The notes under the pieces are model-generated. The model was given only the letters and a program-made list of their open reading frames with translations, did no database searches and was not told the origin of the DNA. A DNA stretch of 8,998 nt from the NCBI GenBank assembly GCA_017997825.1, contig JAGOEH010000122.1:1-8998 (forward strand), read 5' to 3'. Source of the stretch: Candidatus Delongbacteria bacterium (GTDB taxonomy: Bacteria > JAGOEH01). Position numbers and translations under genes: made by a program. Within the stretch, counting starts at the first letter, position 1. Each line of letters opens with the position of its first letter. Positions 1 through 6,863 of this stretch are shown one piece after another.

Positions 1-565
1 CATCCTGCAGCGGGAGAGACAATCCGTCCTCCGAGCGATAGCGGTCATACAAGGCCGGAAAGGCCGACCTAAATCCGTTTAAAGACTCCCGGAGCCACGG
101 TTCCAGGGCATGGATTTCGACACTCATCATGATCTGGTCAAAATTCAGGTGCAGCGCATTCAGGACCATGTCGGTGGAAACAAAGACCGGCAGATCGCGG
201 CCATAGATTTCATGCAGCATGGAACCAAAATCATCATGATTACAGCGTTCGGTCACCACAAAATGATGGCGTTTCAGTATTTCCTGTTCGGCTTGGGTCA
301 GCCGGTAATAGTGATCTACGGAATCCAAAAACAGATACCGGGCCAGACTGGTATCATCAGTGGAATTGTAAAGAGGGGAAGTCGGCTTGAATTGCTGCTG
401 CAGATCCTCTCCGCTCAAGTTTTGACACTGTTTCAGATAAAACTGGTAGGCGGCCGGATCAAATCCGGATTGCGCCATAACAGGATCAATCCCGATCATG
501 CTCCCTATCAGCATCAGGATCATGCCCCATAGTATAATATCTCCCGATGAATGCCGTTTTCTCAT
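1..565 (-). CDS. DUF3160-like exported protein, N-terminal part (runs off left edge)
   Basis: An open frame of 188 codons starts at ATG 565-563 and continues past the left edge without a stop, so the C-terminus is missing. A strong ribosome site (GGGGAGGAC) lies 4-5 bases before the ATG and fixes the start. Residues 1-33 look like a signal peptide: MRKRH, a hydrophobic core (IILWGMILMLIGSMIG) and a plausible cleavage site after VMA, before Gln33. The mature part contains ARYLFLDSVDHYYRLT, then ILKRHHFVVTER, then YGRDLPVFVSTDMVLNALHL. This order (Leu-rich helix, 'hFVVTer', then 'DLPVFVSTDxVLxAlH') resembles the N-terminus of DUF3160 proteins as I recall the family, which are exported and of unknown function. 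The product is therefore probably periplasmic or secreted. It is transcribed away from the glycosyltransferase, so the two genes share the 566-1205 intergenic region. Coding is sure, the family assignment good, the function unknown. Confidence 0.85.
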   Translation of the reverse strand, partial: MRKRHSSGDIILWGMILMLIGSMIGIDPVMAQSGFDPAAYQFYLKQCQNLSGEDLQQQFKPTSPLYNSTDDTSLARYLFLDSVDHYYRLTQAEQEILKRHHFVVTERCNHDDFGSMLHEIYGRDLPVFVSTDMVLNALHLNFDQIMMSVEIHALEPWLRESLNGFRSAFPALYDRYRSEDGLSLPLQD

Positions 566-598
566 TCTGTCCTCCCCGTGGATTGATAGGCCAACAGT

Positions 599-622
599 AT
601 GAATAGCCATCATGCTATTCAT
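599..622. promoter_or_regulatory. 9-bp inverted repeat upstream of the DUF3160-like gene
   Basis: ATGAATAGC and GCTATTCAT form a perfect 9-bp inverted repeat around a 6-base CATCAT centre. It lies 33 bases upstream of the ATG at 565, where an operator or 5' leader hairpin would be expected. No T-tract follows on either strand, so it is not a usual terminator. I could not place a convincing -35/-10 pair beside it. Confidence 0.4.
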
Positions 623-796
623 TGATAAACTTTACCTTACTAAGCATTTATCTCTTTATCTATCAGAGCAAGCCAATCGATAAAATCTAAAAACAATCTG
701 GATAGTTTTTATAAGTGCATTTATTATACCTGAATTGTCATAAATCTTGAACGCCGCTCCAATCGATGATTGATGGTTGAAATAATGTGAGATCAT

Positions 797-820
797 ACCC
801 GATTCCGGGTTCATTTTTTT
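797..820 (+). terminator. Terminator-like hairpin plus T-run with no upstream gene
   Basis: ACCCG-ATTC-CGGGT (797-810) is a short GC-rich hairpin followed on the plus strand by TCA and then a run of eight T. This has the form of an intrinsic terminator, but the stem is only 5 bp. No plus-strand gene precedes it in the window; the gene to the left reads the other way. It could end a small RNA starting around 720-740, where TTATTATACC could serve as a -10, or it could be chance in an AT-rich spacer. Confidence 0.3.
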
Positions 821-977
821 TACCGGGTTAACTATTTTAACTTAACTCAGGGTAAAGAGAGTCAAGCATTCCCCTATCGATCACATCAAATCCCGATTCG
901 GAGAGATCCGTAGATCGATCACGGTCCGTCATACAGGAAAGCCGATCTCGATGGAGCAGATCATCAAATCATTGAAT

Positions 978-1001
978 TGATTATCAGTTTTCTGATAATC
1001 A
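978..1001. promoter_or_regulatory. 10-bp perfect inverted repeat with TTTT centre
   Basis: TGATTATCAG-TTTT-CTGATAATCA is a perfect 10-bp inverted repeat. It ends 75 bases before the -35 box of the glycosyltransferase promoter. No T-run follows on either strand, so a regulator site is as likely as a transcript hairpin. Confidence 0.45.
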
Positions 1002-1076
1002 GGCCTCCCCCTGCTGTTTTCATATTCGATCGACCCTGGACAGGATGGATCGGCATCCCCCTATCCATCTTGGCTC

Positions 1077-1104
1077 TTGACAAACTGTATTTAATGTGTA
1101 TATT
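1077..1104 (+). promoter_or_regulatory. Sigma70-type promoter of the glycosyltransferase gene
   Basis: TTGACA (1077-1082) is separated by 16 bases from TATATT (1099-1104), a perfect -35 and a 5/6 -10. Transcription would start near 1111 and give a leader of about 95 bases before the ATG at 1206. The box sequences assume a housekeeping sigma with Escherichia-like preference, which is not certain if the host is a true Bacteroidota member. Confidence 0.6.
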
Positions 1105-1205
1105 TTGACTGTCATATCACATCAGCCTGATCTGTCAAATGTTTAATTAAGTAAGTTTTCGGCCGGAATACTCCAAACGATTAATGAAAGCGATCGAGTA
1201 AAGAA

Positions 1206-2282
1206 ATGACACCCAAACCTAATCCTCAGCCTCGTCCGATAAAAATCCTTTTCATGGGGGATGCTTCAGAGAGTTCCATTATGGCCCAGGACCGTGATGC
1301 CAAAGCATGGGCTTTATATCTCAATCCGGAGAAATACCGAATCAGTATCTTTTTGAATGGAGATCAACCGGATCCGGATTTAAAAGCAAAATCCAACATT
1401 CGCTTCATCAAGCTGTCGACCCGTCATTATATTCTGAAGACGTTGAAAAAGCTGATCATTCTGTTTTTCAGCCGTCGCTATCATATCGTGATCGGGGGGG
1501 CAATTGATGAGGTTTCCATTATTTATATGATGTTCAGAAAATGGGTATTCGATCGGAAGAAGCTATTGTTTGCGGTAGTGAACCGCTATCCTTACCCGAG
1601 CAAGCGAATCAGCCGGTTGATTCTGCACAACACGGATGTCCCGTTTGCGATCAGTAGTCAGATCCGAAACGATATTGAAGAAAATGCCAAGAAACGGGTT
1701 CCGATCGTTCACCTCTGCTACAATATGGATCGCTTCAAACCCCGGGAGCACAAAAACTATCCGCTACGGATTGTGACAGTAGGCTCGATGCTGGCTCACA
1801 AGCAGCCTTTTCTGTTTGCCAACCTCGCGAAAATGATTTCGAAAACCAAATTTATCTGGATAGGCAGCCGCTATTATTATGATATGATGAAAAACAAGCA
1901 ATTCAAGGAAGTGATCACCAATCTTCAGTTGCCGGGCACGATGTCCCAGCAGGAATTGTCGGAATTTCTGCCGGGGTGTGATATCTTTGTGCTGACATCG
2001 ATCCATGAGGGATTCCCCAATGTGATTGTCGAGGCCATGGCATGCGGCTTGCCGGTTATCGCGTTTTCAATCTATGGCCCGGAAGCGATTATCAATGGTG
2101 AAACCGGATTTATTACCGATTCTGAATTTGACATGCTGGCTAAGATTCAGTTTCTGATCGATAGACCCCAACTGCGGCAATATATGGGACAGGCGGCTCG
2201 CCGCCGGGCGCTCAAGTATGAAGGATCCGTGATCATCAATGAATTGGAGCAACTGATCGATGAATCTGCCGGTCGGACCTGA
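1206..2282 (+). CDS. GT-B glycosyltransferase (GT4-like, family 1 domain)
   Basis: This 358-residue protein should transfer a sugar from a nucleotide-sugar donor to a surface glycan, lipid or exopolysaccharide. Residues 12-170 form the N-terminal Rossmann-like half, with KILFMGDA at the start. Residues 187-345 form the C-terminal donor-binding half: RIVTVGSMLAHKQP (188-201), FIWIGS (216-221), then FVLTSIHEGFPNVIVEAMACGLPVIA. Glu268 and Glu276 give the EX7E motif of retaining GT4-type enzymes, and NGETGF (297-302) is the usual following loop. Length is normal for the family. There is no signal peptide or membrane helix, so it probably works at the inner face of the membrane. The start is the first ATG after the promoter; the ribosome site is weak (GAGTAAAG). 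The gene stands alone, with no other polysaccharide gene in the window, so donor and acceptor cannot be named. The 174 bases after it, up to the convergent gene, show no convincing terminator. Confidence 0.9.
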   Translation: MTPKPNPQPRPIKILFMGDASESSIMAQDRDAKAWALYLNPEKYRISIFLNGDQPDPDLKAKSNIRFIKLSTRHYILKTLKKLIILFFSRRYHIVIGGAIDEVSIIYMMFRKWVFDRKKLLFAVVNRYPYPSKRISRLILHNTDVPFAISSQIRNDIEENAKKRVPIVHLCYNMDRFKPREHKNYPLRIVTVGSMLAHKQPFLFANLAKMISKTKFIWIGSRYYYDMMKNKQFKEVITNLQLPGTMSQQELSEFLPGCDIFVLTSIHEGFPNVIVEAMACGLPVIAFSIYGPEAIINGETGFITDSEFDMLAKIQFLIDRPQLRQYMGQAARRRALKYEGSVIINELEQLIDESAGRT

Positions 2283-2456
2283 TCACTGGATCCGGCACTA
2301 TGGATGAACAATTGATCAACGTATAGATAAAGCTAATAAACCCTGTATCAACAATAAAAGCATTAAAAAACCTTGCTTATAATCTAATTTTTATGTTTCA
2401 GTACAACGAATACTCAATGATTCGAATAAACACCGATCATTTCCATTCAGGCAGGA

Positions 2457-3434
2457 TCATCGATAATCGCCCAATAAATATATGGTTGTATCACTGACAA
2501 TAACCGGAGTCAAAATCATATTAGTGACATCATAGAGATAAATTCCCGATTGTGTTCCCTGATTGAGACTCAATGCAAAATCAATCGAGTTCGGAGCCCA
2601 TTCAAAAGCCGTGATCGCATATCCGACGGATGGTTCAAAATTAATATCGACCGGCCGATCGGGACTGGATAATAAACTGATCGTTATACTGTTGGCATTC
2701 TTCATGTAGGCAATTTTCTTGCCATCGGGAGAGTATCGGGCCTTAACGATATTGAATTGGTCCAGACGACAGAATGTCTGTATGATTTCCCCTTGAGCAT
2801 CGATTTCTCCAAAACGCCAGTAATAATTGGTTGATACCTTATCTTTTATAACAATTTGCTCTTTCATCTGATATTTTAGTAAAAATCGGTCATTATGATT
2901 GGGATGGCAATCAAAAATCATCATATCACCGGTAGCGGAATCATTTTGAATGGTAAGCGATTGTGTATCGGAATTTTCATGGTTTTGAGAGCAATCATGG
3001 ATAGAATAACCTCGAAACGATCCGATCAGAGTTTTAGGATAACAAATTTTTAAAGTCTGTCCAATCCAAATAAAACGTCCGTCCTCAAAAAATCCCCCAT
3101 GCATACTATCTACAATGCTTCCTTGACTATCCATGACATAGATCATATCATGATCCGCCCCAAATGTATCGGTCCGGCCTCCCACGGAATAAAGGGCCAT
3201 CAGTCGGCAATCCCACGACCAATGAGCAGATTGATAATATCCATGACCATCGGTCAGCCTGACCAAACCGGTACCATCACTATTGATGCGATAGATTTGA
3301 GGTTGCTTGTACAGTCCGGTTGAAAATAGGATTTGACCGCTACTAAAATCAGAGCTATCCTCATTCTTACTGCAGGATAGAAGGATAAAAAATACAAGTG
3401 AAATGATGCAATTTTGAATAAAAGTCCTTTTCAT
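2457..3434 (-). CDS. TolB/PD40-type beta-propeller lipoprotein
   Basis: A 325-residue protein. The ATG at 3434 is preferred because GGGAG sits 6 bases before it and the protein then begins MKRTF directly in a signal sequence; an in-frame ATG ten codons upstream has no ribosome site. The lipobox is FILLSC, with Cys21 as the lipidated residue, followed by an acidic tether (SKNEDSSD). The mature protein has TolB/WD40-like propeller blades: GQILFSTG ... QIYRINSDGTGLVRLTDG (about 33-62), YSPDGKKIAYM (234-244) and FEWAPNSIDFALS (277-289). Such propellers usually act as protein or ligand scaffolds on the envelope, and no catalytic residues are evident. It is the last gene of the peptidase-lipoprotein-lipoprotein run, 96 bases after the preceding gene. 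A weak promoter of its own is possible (TTTACA 3481-3476, 15-base spacer, TACAAT 3460-3455), but the spacing is short. Partner and role are unknown. Confidence 0.8.
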   Translation of the reverse strand: MKRTFIQNCIISLVFFILLSCSKNEDSSDFSSGQILFSTGLYKQPQIYRINSDGTGLVRLTDGHGYYQSAHWSWDCRLMALYSVGGRTDTFGADHDMIYVMDSQGSIVDSMHGGFFEDGRFIWIGQTLKICYPKTLIGSFRGYSIHDCSQNHENSDTQSLTIQNDSATGDMMIFDCHPNHNDRFLLKYQMKEQIVIKDKVSTNYYWRFGEIDAQGEIIQTFCRLDQFNIVKARYSPDGKKIAYMKNANSITISLLSSPDRPVDINFEPSVGYAITAFEWAPNSIDFALSLNQGTQSGIYLYDVTNMILTPVIVSDTTIYLLGDYR

Positions 3435-3530
3435 TCGATTCTCCCGGTTATTCGATTGTAACAATCATAGATCCATGTAAAGTCATCCGATAAACAGTTA
3501 GTTATGACTAAACTTTAATTCCGTTATCGA

Positions 3531-4295
3531 TTACGGATTAGGATAAATACAGCCGGACGCCTTTCTCAACAAATCAACATAAAACTTATCTTTCTCAGTG
3601 TTAAGAAGCATCTTTCGTACCCGGGCGTTATCCGGTTTCTTTCCATATTCCTTCCCATTGATCTTCAAATACGAAAGCGATAGAACAGACGAATCAAGCT
3701 CCGGGTAGTTATAATACAGCGTTGCCCCGACCTGTCCCATGTTATTGGCATAGTAAACGGTCATCAGATGAACGTTACCATAGTAAAAATGCAGTTCATA
3801 ACTAAAAACATCATGAAGGCATCCCAGATGAGTATCAATCATATCCTTCTTTACGGCAATCATATAGGTTTTACCCCACTCATCATCTCCTTTTATATTC
3901 TCCCAGGATTCGCCATTTTCCGGATTGCTTTTGGCAACTCTCTGTTCATAGAATGGATTACCAGGCAGGCTGTCCGAGGTGCCGGCAGAATTGCGAATCG
4001 TATCCAATTCAGTATAAACCAGAAAACTATCTTCATGGAATATGTAATCGTGATTAATTTCGCCGGAATAATACTCTTTTTTAATCTCAAAGACCTTTTG
4101 ACCATCGGTTCTGAAAACCGTATCCACGATCGAACAGATAACCCAGATGGATTCATCCAGGTTTGACACCAATTGGTATTGATAACCGATATGTAAAGCC
4201 GGCGAATAACATTTGATTGTTTCTTCATGATCATGGTCCTTGCTGCAGGAAACAATCAGGATGACTATTATTAAAAAGAGATTGAACCGCTTCAT
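3531..4295 (-). CDS. Lipoprotein of unknown function
   Basis: A 254-residue protein that I do not recognise. The ATG at 4295 is preferred because GGAGG lies 4 bases upstream and a lipoprotein signal starts at once (MKRFNLFLIIVILIVSC). The frame stays open 26 codons further upstream, but without a ribosome site. Cys17 would be lipidated, followed by a charged tether (SKDHDHEE). The rest is soluble, rich in Tyr, Asp and Glu, with alternating patterns suggesting beta structure (for example TYMIAVKKDMID and YELHFYYGNVHLMTVYYAN). It ends in CIYPNP, leaving Cys29, Cys53, Cys158 and Cys250 as possible disulfide residues. It lies 81 bases downstream of the secreted peptidase, on the same strand, and its tether resembles that of the next lipoprotein. 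It could be an accessory or inhibitor of the peptidase, but nothing in the sequence proves that. Confidence 0.75.
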   Translation of the reverse strand: MKRFNLFLIIVILIVSCSKDHDHEETIKCYSPALHIGYQYQLVSNLDESIWVICSIVDTVFRTDGQKVFEIKKEYYSGEINHDYIFHEDSFLVYTELDTIRNSAGTSDSLPGNPFYEQRVAKSNPENGESWENIKGDDEWGKTYMIAVKKDMIDTHLGCLHDVFSYELHFYYGNVHLMTVYYANNMGQVGATLYYNYPELDSSVLSLSYLKINGKEYGKKPDNARVRKMLLNTEKDKFYVDLLRKASGCIYPNP

Positions 4296-4330
4296 GTTGC
4301 CTCCAATATAATCAATCTGAGCCGAATTCA

Positions 4331-4365
4331 CCATAGTTCCAGATATCTGTAATCCGGAACCATGG
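4331..4365 (-). promoter_or_regulatory. Intercistronic hairpin between peptidase and lipoprotein genes
   Basis: In the minus-strand transcript CCAUGGUUCC and GGAACUAUGG pair over 10 bp, with one G-U pair, around a 15-base loop. The G-U pair exists only in the minus-strand RNA (A/C mismatch on the other strand), which fits an RNA role in the direction of these genes. It begins 11 bases after the peptidase stop. No U-run follows, so partial termination or protection of the upstream mRNA end is more likely than full termination. Confidence 0.4.
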
Positions 4366-4376
4366 CTAAACAAACC

Positions 4377-6359
4377 CTATCGAATAACTAAAATTCTTTT
4401 AACAATACATCCTTCATCGGTGTTGACCCTGAGAAAATAAATCCCCGACTTGATACTGTTTCCATAGTGATCCTTACAATCCCATGTCAAGCTATGGCTG
4501 CCGGAATCATAATACGATTCAAACAAATCCTTGACTTTTTCACCCATAATATTGTAAATATTTGCATTAATCATGCCGGCCTTCTGATTGTTAAAAACAA
4601 TATTGACCTGCCCATTACTCGGATTTGGGTAACTATTGATAGTGAGATTCAATGAAACGGTTTCATTCTGATGGCTATTCTTAGGAAGAGGCGAGATGCA
4701 TTCATCTGCCACTGGAATATTATGATTATCCTCGAATGCCGTTTCCATCATGTTAACAAAATCGCAAATTGGATTCGTCATTCGAAGGTTTTCTGCATAA
4801 TCGGCAAAATAGTGAGCCTGCGGTTGACGCATCAAGGCCTGGAAGATATAATAATCAACCTGTGATGCCGAATAATTTCCTCCCATATTTCTTAAATCCC
4901 AACAGGCTCCGCCAATCACTTGTCCATAATTATGGTAATGGATTGAATCTGAATAGAACCCATATCGGTAGTCATTACTCAGATTTCGAGTAAAATTTAA
5001 TCCATCTCCAAGACAGGGATCATTCGTCAAAGCGGCGGCATAATAATCGGCAAAACCTTCATCCATTGCATATCCTTGTAGTGAACCCCTAATAAAACCA
5101 TCATAAAGTTTCTGAATAACACAATGGGTATACTCATGATAAACTACATCGGCGTATAAAGCCCATTGATAACCGTCTTCTGTTCCAAAATATATCCGAT
5201 TATCTCCCACGACTGCACCATTCACATCAGATCCGGCATGAACTTCAATCGCCATTAAATAATCCATGGTTGAATAATTATATGGAGATTCGGTAAAATA
5301 GTCATGGATAGTGCAGAGATGATAGAATACATTGGTTTCATTGGTACAAAAATAACGATTATATGTCATCAAAGACGATGGTAAAAATGCTTGTTCAACA
5401 GATAAATCATGACCATCAGAGAAACTAAAATAGGAAGACTGCATATCGGGACCAAATCCAAGCACTTTGACATCATAAGCTGAATTCCAGTTATGAATAT
5501 AGAAACCTCCAGGATTAGTCGTAAACTCTGATTCTAAATTACCCCCTACATCAAATATTTTGACACCGCAGGTCCCATAGTTGACAGGTGTATCATTCGG
5601 ATTCTGCGGATAATACTGTTTTGAAATAGTTCCATGAATATTCCAATTCCCTTTACGGACTTGACTTTCTTTTGCAATGATATCGCCATTCTCGGCATCG
5701 ATAAAATAGGCATACTGTTGATGAGTTTTTATTGATTGCAGCTCAATATAATAAGCCAAATCATAGGAATAGCAATCACTTTTTTCCTGTGGATAGATTA
5801 CCAACTGGGGTATGGTATGGTTGATCGTCTCACTTTTAGAATCGGTATTAAAATCAGATAGTGCTGATTCCATTGCCTGGTCATCAGTAATCATCGCTTT
5901 TGTACTCATGGTAATATCCGGATAATAATCGGCCCCTATCATGTATACATTTCCGTCTTTTTCCACTGTAAATCCAATAGCGGATCGATAGACCGGAATC
6001 CCCTTATAAGTACGTTGAAACTTTATATACCAACAACCATTACCAGTATCTGCCTTAATAAATTCCAGATTGTCGGTATCGATTTTTAACAATTCCGAGT
6101 ACGGTTCAAGAAAACTTTTTGCATATTCGGAAATATTATAACGGTTCAAGCTTTCTTTACGGGAGTAGTTTGGTTGAAATTTTCCAAACTCGCCTCTGGC
6201 TCGATGAATAGCCTGATTCTTTACATCTTTTGACATTCTAAATTCTTTACCTGACTGTACATTTGTGAATTCTTCCTGGTATTGAGATAATGATAAACTC
6301 GATAATGCTGAAACCATCAGAACTATAAGAATGGCCGTAAATTTCATGCGATTTAACAT
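4377..6359 (-). CDS. Secreted M4/M36-like zinc metallopeptidase with type IX sorting tail
   Basis: A 660-residue secreted gluzincin. ATG 6359 is chosen because AAGGAAAAG precedes it at a usable distance and the signal peptide (MLNRMKFTAILIVLMVSALS) follows at once; the frame is open 40 codons further up without a ribosome site. Order of parts: signal (1-25), FTP-type propeptide (about 97-148, FQRTYKGIPVYRSAIGFTV), PepSY-like propeptide (159-238, ending YFIDAENGDIIAK), a carboxypeptidase-regulatory-like beta insert (240-317, VKIFDVGGNLESEFTTNPGG), catalytic domain (325-550) and C-terminal sorting/FlgD-like module (573-660). Zinc site: HEYTH (His408, catalytic Glu409, His412) and the third ligand Glu434 in AMDEGFADYY. 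His476 in HYHNYGQVIGGACWDL probably matches the substrate-binding His of thermolysin-like enzymes. All expected catalytic residues are present, so it should be active after removal of the propeptide. The tail (YPNPSNG ... WDCKDHYGNSIKSGIYFLRV) implies export through a type IX system. M4 versus M36 cannot be settled by eye. Confidence 0.9.
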   Translation of the reverse strand: MLNRMKFTAILIVLMVSALSSLSLSQYQEEFTNVQSGKEFRMSKDVKNQAIHRARGEFGKFQPNYSRKESLNRYNISEYAKSFLEPYSELLKIDTDNLEFIKADTGNGCWYIKFQRTYKGIPVYRSAIGFTVEKDGNVYMIGADYYPDITMSTKAMITDDQAMESALSDFNTDSKSETINHTIPQLVIYPQEKSDCYSYDLAYYIELQSIKTHQQYAYFIDAENGDIIAKESQVRKGNWNIHGTISKQYYPQNPNDTPVNYGTCGVKIFDVGGNLESEFTTNPGGFYIHNWNSAYDVKVLGFGPDMQSSYFSFSDGHDLSVEQAFLPSSLMTYNRYFCTNETNVFYHLCTIHDYFTESPYNYSTMDYLMAIEVHAGSDVNGAVVGDNRIYFGTEDGYQWALYADVVYHEYTHCVIQKLYDGFIRGSLQGYAMDEGFADYYAAALTNDPCLGDGLNFTRNLSNDYRYGFYSDSIHYHNYGQVIGGACWDLRNMGGNYSASQVDYYIFQALMRQPQAHYFADYAENLRMTNPICDFVNMMETAFEDNHNIPVADECISPLPKNSHQNETVSLNLTINSYPNPSNGQVNIVFNNQKAGMINANIYNIMGEKVKDLFESYYDSGSHSLTWDCKDHYGNSIKSGIYFLRVNTDEGCIVKRILVIR

Positions 6360-6484
6360 CTTGCTTTTCCTTTCCATAGTTATCGAACAACCAGTACTGA
6401 TTACAATATGCAATTTACATAAACTTCGATAAAAATGGTTAGACAAATCGAACGAACTCACGGTATAAATATTTTTCATACCAG

Positions 6485-6515
6485 ATCACTTCACAAAACG
6501 TGATAAACAAATCAC
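6485..6515. promoter_or_regulatory. Three ATCAC/GTGAT half-sites near the predicted peptidase start site
   Basis: ATCAC (6485-6489), GTGAT (6500-6504) and ATCAC (6511-6515) alternate in direction with centres 15 and 11 bases apart. The right-hand pair is a perfect 5-bp dyad with a 6-base centre. They sit at or just after the predicted transcription start (near 6514) of the peptidase gene, where a repressor or alternative leader hairpins could act. No known regulator is recognised. Confidence 0.3.
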
Positions 6516-6520
6516 TACAG

Positions 6521-6549
6521 ATTTTAATAAGTTGAATGTATACCGACAA
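6521..6549 (-). promoter_or_regulatory. Candidate promoter of the peptidase-lipoprotein run
   Basis: On the minus strand TTGTCG (6549-6544) is followed after 17 bases by TAAAAT (6526-6521), 4/6 and 5/6 matches to sigma70 boxes with ideal spacing. It would give a leader of about 155 bases before the ATG at 6359. The surrounding DNA is AT-rich, so a chance match is possible. Confidence 0.4.
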
Positions 6550-6581
6550 TGAATAGCAATAGTTAACTGAATAATGGTAAA

Positions 6582-6605
6582 GAGAGTTTCTTGAGAGTTT
6601 CTTGA
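6582..6605. repeat. 11-bp tandem repeat, 2.2 copies
   Basis: GAGAGTTTCTT occurs twice head to tail (6582-6592 and 6593-6603), with GA beginning a third copy. It is too short to call a minisatellite. It lies upstream of the peptidase promoter candidate and may be replication slippage. Confidence 0.6.
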
Positions 6606-6835
6606 AAAACCAACATTACCACTTTCTCCTGAGTAGAACCATTAATCTGGAAAGTATAATCTTTATACTTATATAAGTTATTTTTCAAACCCTGTCAAGG
6701 ACTAATTCTATGTTTTAAGGTTTATATAATAGTTTTATTAATAAACTAACTCCATGCGATTTATCTAGCTAATTCCTTCAAGCAAAACATTACATTTATT
6801 TATATTTATATAGCTATGATTTTATCTTAATCAAT

Positions 6836-6863
6836 CACGATATTCAAGATCAAAAATATCGCG
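6836..6863 (-). terminator. Hairpin downstream of the esterase gene
   Basis: In the minus-strand transcript CGCGAUAUU pairs with AAUAUCGUG (9 bp, one G-U) around a 10-base loop, starting about 20 bases after the esterase stop. The G-U pair works only in the minus-strand RNA, which supports a role at the end of this transcript. The following bases (ATTGATTAAG) lack a clear T-run, so the element is not a textbook intrinsic terminator. Confidence 0.4.

Larger units (their letters stand above)
566..1205. other. Divergent intergenic region, no protein gene seen
   Basis: This 640-base stretch separates the minus-strand DUF3160-like gene from the plus-strand glycosyltransferase. I see no credible coding frame. 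It holds the 599-622 inverted repeat, the 797-820 terminator-like element, eight GATC sites between 879 and 1051, the 978-1001 hairpin and the glycosyltransferase promoter at 1077-1104. Confidence 0.6.

Noticed and set aside
110-532. Plus-strand open frame of 140 codons.
   Set aside because: It lies antisense to the DUF3160-like gene, which has a strong ribosome site, a signal peptide and a family-like sequence; the plus-strand product has low-complexity, shadow-like composition.
2358-2378. AAGCA/TGCTT pair between the convergent glycosyltransferase and lipoprotein genes, as a shared terminator.
   Set aside because: The stem is only 5 bp with an 11-base AT-rich loop, and the T-rich stretches on either side are not contiguous runs.
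3496-3514. Hairpin AGT-TAGT-TATG-ACTA-A-ACT between the two lipoprotein genes.
   Set aside because: Weak AT-rich stem with a bulge and no T-run; likely chance.
3768-4166. Plus-strand open frame of 132 codons, and the minus frame 3893-4255.
   Set aside because: Both overlap the lipoprotein gene 3531-4295, which has a lipobox and ribosome site; neither shadow has a ribosome site or a recognisable product.
6667-6745. Two 12-bp palindromes (6667-6678 and 6734-6745) as an origin or recombination site.
   Set aside because: In such AT-rich DNA palindromes made of A and T arise easily; they do not match each other or any site I know, and no recombinase gene is near.
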